Source of the DNA: Mitosporidium daphniae
Lineage: Eukaryota > Microsporidia
Assembly: GCF_000760515.2 (NCBI RefSeq)
Contig: NW_013546523.1
Span: 1-45,274 of the forward strand
Direction of reading: 5' to 3'
Length of the DNA stretch: 45,274 bases
The notes beneath the pieces were generated by a model, which saw only the letters and a list, made by a program, of their open reading frames with translations, did not search any database and was not told where the DNA came from. Below are positions 40,037-45,274 of the stretch, piece by piece (position 1 is the stretch's first letter; the number at the start of each line of letters is the position of its first letter). The translations under genes were made by a program, and so were the position numbers.

Positions 40037-43000
40037 ATGGCTCTGCCGAGAGCACCTGGCACCTCTGCATTACCAATCTTATCATTTCCCCCCACACCTG
40101 GCCCGTCGAATGCCAAGCCGGAATGCAATCCGAGGACTTCAAGTGACGGCATTTATCTGTTATCCAATCAGGATAAGCAATTGATCTCTGATTTGAAAGA
40201 ATGCATCAATGTCAAAATGTATGATACCGAGTGTAAAGAGAGCATATTGAACAAGCGAAAGCAAATTGGAGATGGTATCATTGCGTTTCTAACATCGAAA
40301 TTCTCGACGCTGTTTTGCCCCCTACCGATAACATCCACGGCATCCATTTTCGGTGTTTCCACCGATCCATGCAAAGGTTTTGAAGAATGTTTTCAGGAGC
40401 GGTTTATTTTATTTGATCTTTTGATATTTATGGTTCGGACGGGGCATCAGTATGCTGCTTCCATTAGAGAAGATTCCGTTTCTTCTGATCCATTGAGCAT
40501 AATTGACCTTGAAGGTAAAGACTCTGAGAACTCGTGGAGGACAATGTTTATTTTGCTTCTGTTTGATTTGTTTTTTGAGGACGAGGAGACAGATATGGAC
40601 AAAGCCCATGTTGGGACCAATTCACAAACAAAGTCCGTTCTCGTGCAAATGCTAAAAAGATTGTCTTGCGTTGAAGATGCTCTTTTGAAAGATGATCTCC
40701 CTTCAAATCTGGCGCCATCTGCCGATGCAAATATAAAATCTTCGCTAAACATTGAGCGTCTATATTTGGTGGAACTGATTTTCCATTGTTGCTCCAAGTT
40801 CATTCCTCTTAACATGAGCGAATGGGATACGTTGCTTTCCACGATATCGACATCTATTTCCAACATAACGGAAGAAAATCCGTTTGTCCGCGGGCTATTT
40901 CTGTTCTCGATCGTCAATGGGCTTGCTTTTCATTCTCCATATAAACCGATGTATGATTNGGTTCGTAGCCGTCTTCCCCACAGGCAAGACTACTTTTCTT
41001 CTAAACAACTTTGGGAATCTTGGCTCCGCAAAATGGAGGACTGGATTTCGACACACCTTTGGGCAGATGTGCTGTTCAAGCACTGCTTTTCACTTGGGTT
41101 TGCACTGTTTTTAAGAATGTCAAGAGAAGTTAGGACGCTAAAAGGAGGCCTTTCGCCGTCTTTAAANGAGACTTCTTCCTACATGGGAGCCATTGATTCC
41201 GAAAGCAGCGTTCCAGACTCTTTTGCCATCGAAGGCATTCAGGGAGAAAAGAGTCTTTTGTCGCCCAAAACACCGAGATCTCTCTTTGTAATGCTGACCG
41301 AAAAATTTCTTCCCTCTACCTTGGATATTTCTGGGGTTTCACCATGGGGATATGATTCGCAAATATCAGAGTCTGCGGTTGTCGTTTCAAAATGGGAAGG
41401 CTATGTTTGCGAATCGCTAATGCTTCTTTCCACTTCTATCCTCACGTGGGGCTCCTTTGATTGGATTAGAGGAGGAAAACAACAGAATCAGACCGTCAAT
41501 GTCTTAGCTTCATTTTGCGACATGATTGGGGCTATTTTTTCCTACTCTGCACTTCCGATTTATTCGCCTGCCGACAGAAGAAAACCATTTCTTGACATCG
41601 ATGCTTCCGTGGAGTCATTTTGGGAATCTGAAAAGGCAACTTTTTTCATCAGATCTACTCTCTCCTCAGTTGGATCCTCTTCACCCGAGCTTTCATCTTC
41701 CGCTTTAAGGATGTTGATTGGGCTAGCACACGGACCGATATCTTCCATCTATGCGTTTGATCTTCTTCAAAGGACATCGGAGTACTCCTCCTCTGTGCTC
41801 ACATGGAACAACCTGTTTTCTGCTTTAGAGAGGTACCATGTGACGCTGGCTCTGGAATCAGGTATGAAACATGATTTTCTCAAAACATAGGTGATCTATC
41901 TCCCTCCGAGACTGCAGCAATTGAGCTGATGTTTGCTCTTCTTCAAACCATTTGCAAGTATCAGCCAAGCTGTATAACCAAGTTATTGGTCGGTGACATT
42001 TCTGACACTGCGTCTCCATTTCTTTTCACGTTGTTTGGCATCATCTCTTCACACGTTCCCACCACCATTAAGGCACAGATTCTGATCTTATTGAGTGAAT
42101 GGATGCGGTCTGCCACGGAAGGACCATCAAATGCCTCGCTTTTATGGGCCCATTTGGAAGCATCACAAATAATTCCAACACTTGCAATGGATTCCATGAC
42201 CACCTCCTCCAATTCCATTGAGGAGGATCTTGCCAGTCCGTTGCCCGTCACACTTGGAGGCATTCTTCAAGAGTTTTACCAAATCGAGGCACCTGTGGGA
42301 ACTTATCCCGTTACGTACTCGCTTTTGCATCTTATTTCCTGCCTTGTTGGCCAGCGAAAGATCGATTCAAGCCTGGTCCTTTCACTTTCTTCTTCACTTG
42401 GTGTTGGATCGAGAAAATTTCCTGGATTGTGGCCTTACATTAAATTCGTTCTCAGTGGTGCTCTGATTCCGATTTGTACCGGTCCTTCTTTCCGGCTTTC
42501 ATTTTTGTACGCCGATGAAAAAATGGCAATGGTCGGCAAATGCGTCTCCATTATAACGGATATTTTGGAGTTGAACGTGATCCCGAGCTTCTATTCCATC
42601 CTCAATGCTACGGGGCTTTTGAGTATCTTCTTTGCAATCGGCACAATCCATGGAGAGGTCCTTGGCTTGCCCTCCTTAGATATCTGGTCTACACCCTCGA
42701 TTGAGGAATCACTGAAGCCGCTGATTATTGCTGACTGCCAAAGACATCCCGACATGGTTTCTCTCGACATGCTGCAATTTCTGTTTACCCAGTTAAAGGC
42801 CTCGAAATCTCGGTCTTCAACCCCCACCACGGCCCAGCTAAGCTATTCAGAGGAGACTATAATAATTGTTCGGCCGCACTTTCTTTCCATTCTGGCCCAA
42901 ATCATATCCACTAACAAAACGCTTGATTTGGTTTTGGTTTCCATCGATCTACTGAGAGAGCTTTTGCTTGTTCCAAAAGTGGAGTCCATCTTGCGGTCTG

Positions 43001-45203
43001 TATTGGGAAGTGAAGGAATGGAAAAATTTTCGATGGGCATTGCTCGCTGGTTTGGCGATATCCTTCTAATTGAAGATGATACCGAAACGGGTTCTCAAGT
43101 CACTACTAAGGTCAGCATCATTCGGGAAAACATCCTTTTACTGCTGGCATCCCAAATTGAGGATATACCTGTCCTTTCAACGCAGCGGGCCGTGTCTCCG
43201 ATTCAAATTAACATTAACACGACAGCCCTATTGCTGGGATTACATCGACCAGAAGAAGAGACTACTTTGTTGCTTATACGGCTAGTTTCTAGTCTTCTTC
43301 AAGGCGACTTTTCATCTTCCTCGCTGTTACACGCAATTTGTAAATCTTGGGGCAAATCGGAGATGCTTAGAAATGCAGGCGGTGATCCCCACTTGATTTT
43401 ACAGGCAATCGATAAAGCGTTTGCAAGCGACCATGGATCTCTTCCCTTATTGTTGACCAAAATAAGCGATGCTCTTCATCTTGTTGCATGGATGGTAAGG
43501 GACCCTCATGGAGAAACCGATCCACTTTTTCGATCTGGAGATACGCTTCACAATATCCTATCACAGTTACTATCCATTGTGCCGGCAAATAACCTGATTT
43601 CGCTGACCACGGCAAACGAGGGCTCAAGACCGGCCGCCGATTCGAAGCGTCAACAAATACACGATTTTTTGCAAGGCCATTCAAACGCATTGGCTGGGAT
43701 TTCCTTGCTTCTTCCAGAGCCTACAAGCGCAATTTCTGAGCTTATTGTGGATGCGCTTGTTGAGAGGGGAACCAGTTGGAGCATTAGCATCGTTGATACT
43801 CTTGCCGATATTTTGTCTCGTTGTGACTTCAATGATTGCTGTAACGGCAATTTCTTTAAGCTTTGTTCCCTATTTCCCTCGATTGCCCCCAGAAGCACGT
43901 CTGATTTTGCCGTGGGCCGCATATTTACGGCTTTGAATCTCGCCTTGTTCAAAGAATCTATTTCTTTGTCATTGCCATCAAGTGCCATTGATGGCCTTTC
44001 TCATGCAATATCGGAAAATTTTTCATCCAACAACTATATTGAAGCATGTCGGCTTGCTTGCACTATTTTGCTGGACTCTAGAAATATACCGGCCGTGGAG
44101 CAAATCTCAACATCATTGCGGCGCTTGTTGTCTGTGCCTTCCAAACTGGAGGAGTTGATCCGTGAGTCTTTGTTCCGGTCGGAAAAAAAAGACGAAACTG
44201 TGTTCATTGAGTTCATATGTTGTCTTTTTTCGGTGTTCAAGGATGACCCTCAAGTGCTGACGTGTATGGTCCAACTGCTAGCAAGTTCTGGATATCCATC
44301 GCACATTCATGATTTATTCAAGAATTCGCCCACTTGCTTGCAATTTATTCCGCTGCTTGAGGTTGCTTCCTACATGATCGAGTTCTCCTCTCTGGCTGGC
44401 GCTTCTGTGTCCACCACATTAAGATCTTGCATCGGACAGCTTCTCTCTGTTCCTCTTGAAAGACAACCGGATAAGGAAACATATTCCCTAATCATATCAC
44501 TTCGAATGGCCACCAACATAGTCAAGGGCATCTCCATGCTGCCTCAAAGCTCTGCTGCGGACTTGAAAATGATTTCCTCTCTTCACGAAAAGGCGATAAA
44601 TATCCTGCTATGGTTTTCTGCGCAATCTTCATCGTTAACGCTGCAGGTGATAAATCGGGAGGAAATTGATGCTCGTGTCAATATCCTTGATTTGTTGGTT
44701 GTTTTGGTCAGCTATTTTCTTTCCGCTCACAGGATCTTTACGCTCAATGATTCCTTTTCGGAGCTCCTTTCAGAGGGCGGTGGTAAGTTGCAAGTGCATA
44801 ACATTTTGATAGGTGCCCTGTTTAGGCCATCCCTGGATTCCGGTCTTGCAGGCAATAAGCGAGCGCCAGGTAAATTATGGCGAATGTTACCAACCAATAA
44901 CATCTAGGCCTTGGAACATTGTTTTCTTTGATAGACATATTCTATGCAAATATCACCACGGCCCCCAATGCCATCTGCGGCATGGAACAGGTTCTGATGA
45001 TCATTTGGTTTACCCTCGGTTCGCTATATAGCTACTCGAGCGCCATTCCTGCTTCGTTCTTCAGCGATTTACACGAGACTTTGTCCCCAAAGTTATACTC
45101 GATACTTTCAATAAGCAAGGAAAGGGGGCTGATATCATCATCGCTCCAATATTCCACAAGTCTTGCAAATGAAATTAAACAGCAATTTCTGTGCAAATAT
45201 TGA
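40037..45203 (+). CDS. NUP192: Nup192/Nup205-like inner-ring nucleoporin
   Basis: Large scaffold nucleoporins of this class form the inner ring of the nuclear pore. The spliced protein has 1,699 residues, right for Nup192/205 and Nup188. It is almost entirely alpha-helical (ARM/HEAT-like). Family-like segments are RFILFDLLIFMVRT, TFIEL-like MFALLQTICKYQP, LLWAHLEASQIIPTL, the EAPVGTYPVTYSLLHLIS motif (compare E.R.G.YP.T.AFL.LL) and PYIKFVLSGALIPI. Introns are 41862-41890 (29) and 44870-44907 (38), and the exon sum is exact. Ambiguous bases at 40959 and 41167 leave two residues undefined. Nup192/205 is favoured over Nup188 from the GxYPxT segment, but the two are related. The stop lies 32 bp before the terminal repeat. 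Confidence 0.72.
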
Positions 45204-45231
45204 GTCGAAAATAAACTTTTAAAATGATCGA

Positions 45232-45274
45232 TGGATGGACTGGACTGGACTGGACTGGACTGGACTGGACTGGA
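45232..45274 (+). repeat. (TGGAC)n pentanucleotide array at the window end
   Basis: A TGGA start is followed by seven complete TGGAC units and a partial one, running off the window edge, with no interruption. It begins 28 bp after the nucleoporin stop. It could be a simple repeat that broke the assembly, or a non-canonical telomere, since the richer-in-G strand runs toward the end. Confidence 0.85.

Noticed and set aside
1-45274. Mobile elements, viral fossils, CRISPR arrays, bacterial operons or contamination
   Set aside because: No transposase, reverse transcriptase, integrase or capsid-like frame, no long direct or inverted repeats, and introns of the same style run through the whole window.

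Overview
This 45 kb window is nuclear DNA of a very compact fungal genome. Nearly all of it is protein-coding. Genes sit 20 to 200 bp apart on both strands, and most are interrupted by spliceosomal introns of only 20 to 38 nt. The content is fungal: a chitin-synthase export chaperone (CHS7), a fungal-type Clr3/Hda1 deacetylase with a C-terminal Arb2-like region, and TFIIIC, RPB8, LUC7, cofilin and ARP2. COX11 and two mitochondrial ribosomal proteins show a respiring mitochondrion, so this is not a classical amitochondriate microsporidian. Tiny introns, minute intergenic gaps and AAATTT-like elements just before start codons suggest an early-diverging lineage near Rozellomycota/Microsporidia (Mitosporidium- or Paramicrosporidium-like). 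That placement is inference; no sequence search was possible.

Layout. 1-12.0 kb (+): Dicer, an LRR protein and the large TFIIIC subunit TFC3. 12.1-17.4 kb: exosome RNase PH-like subunit (-), ribosomal P1 (-), CHRAC/Dpb3-type histone-fold protein (+), LUC7 (-), a small unknown gene (+), cofilin (+), and two small membrane/unknown ORFs (-). 17.4-23.2 kb: a Vps52-like tether (-), an SCP/Nem1-type phosphatase (+), RPN10 (+), and RPS23 (-), whose second intron appears to carry a box C/D snoRNA. 23.2-26.5 kb: HDA1/Clr3-type deacetylase (-) and a PITH-domain protein (+). 26.6-32.3 kb: UMP-CMP kinase, uL24m, mS29 and COX11 (all -), then TRM2 (+). 32.4-37.1 kb: ARP2 (+), GOT1 (-), a gene-poor stretch, a Mug135-like protein (+) and CHS7 (-). 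37.2-45.2 kb: two small genes, cap methyltransferase ABD1 (+), RPB8 (-) and a 1,699-residue Nup192/205-like nucleoporin (+). The window ends in a (TGGAC)n array.

Gene models were built by hand by splicing GT..AG introns so that family-conserved residues join in frame. In almost every gene the summed exon length is a multiple of three, which independently supports the introns. The genes are housekeeping and not one pathway, but some themes recur. RNA silencing and heterochromatin are represented by Dicer and the Clr3-type HDAC. RNA processing is represented by LUC7, exosome, ABD1, TRM2 and the snoRNA. Actin dynamics are represented by cofilin and ARP2. Mitochondrial expression and assembly are represented by mS29, uL24m and COX11. 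No tRNA, rRNA, CRISPR or mobile element was found. Ambiguous bases (n) occur at 6992, 39261, 40959 and 41167.
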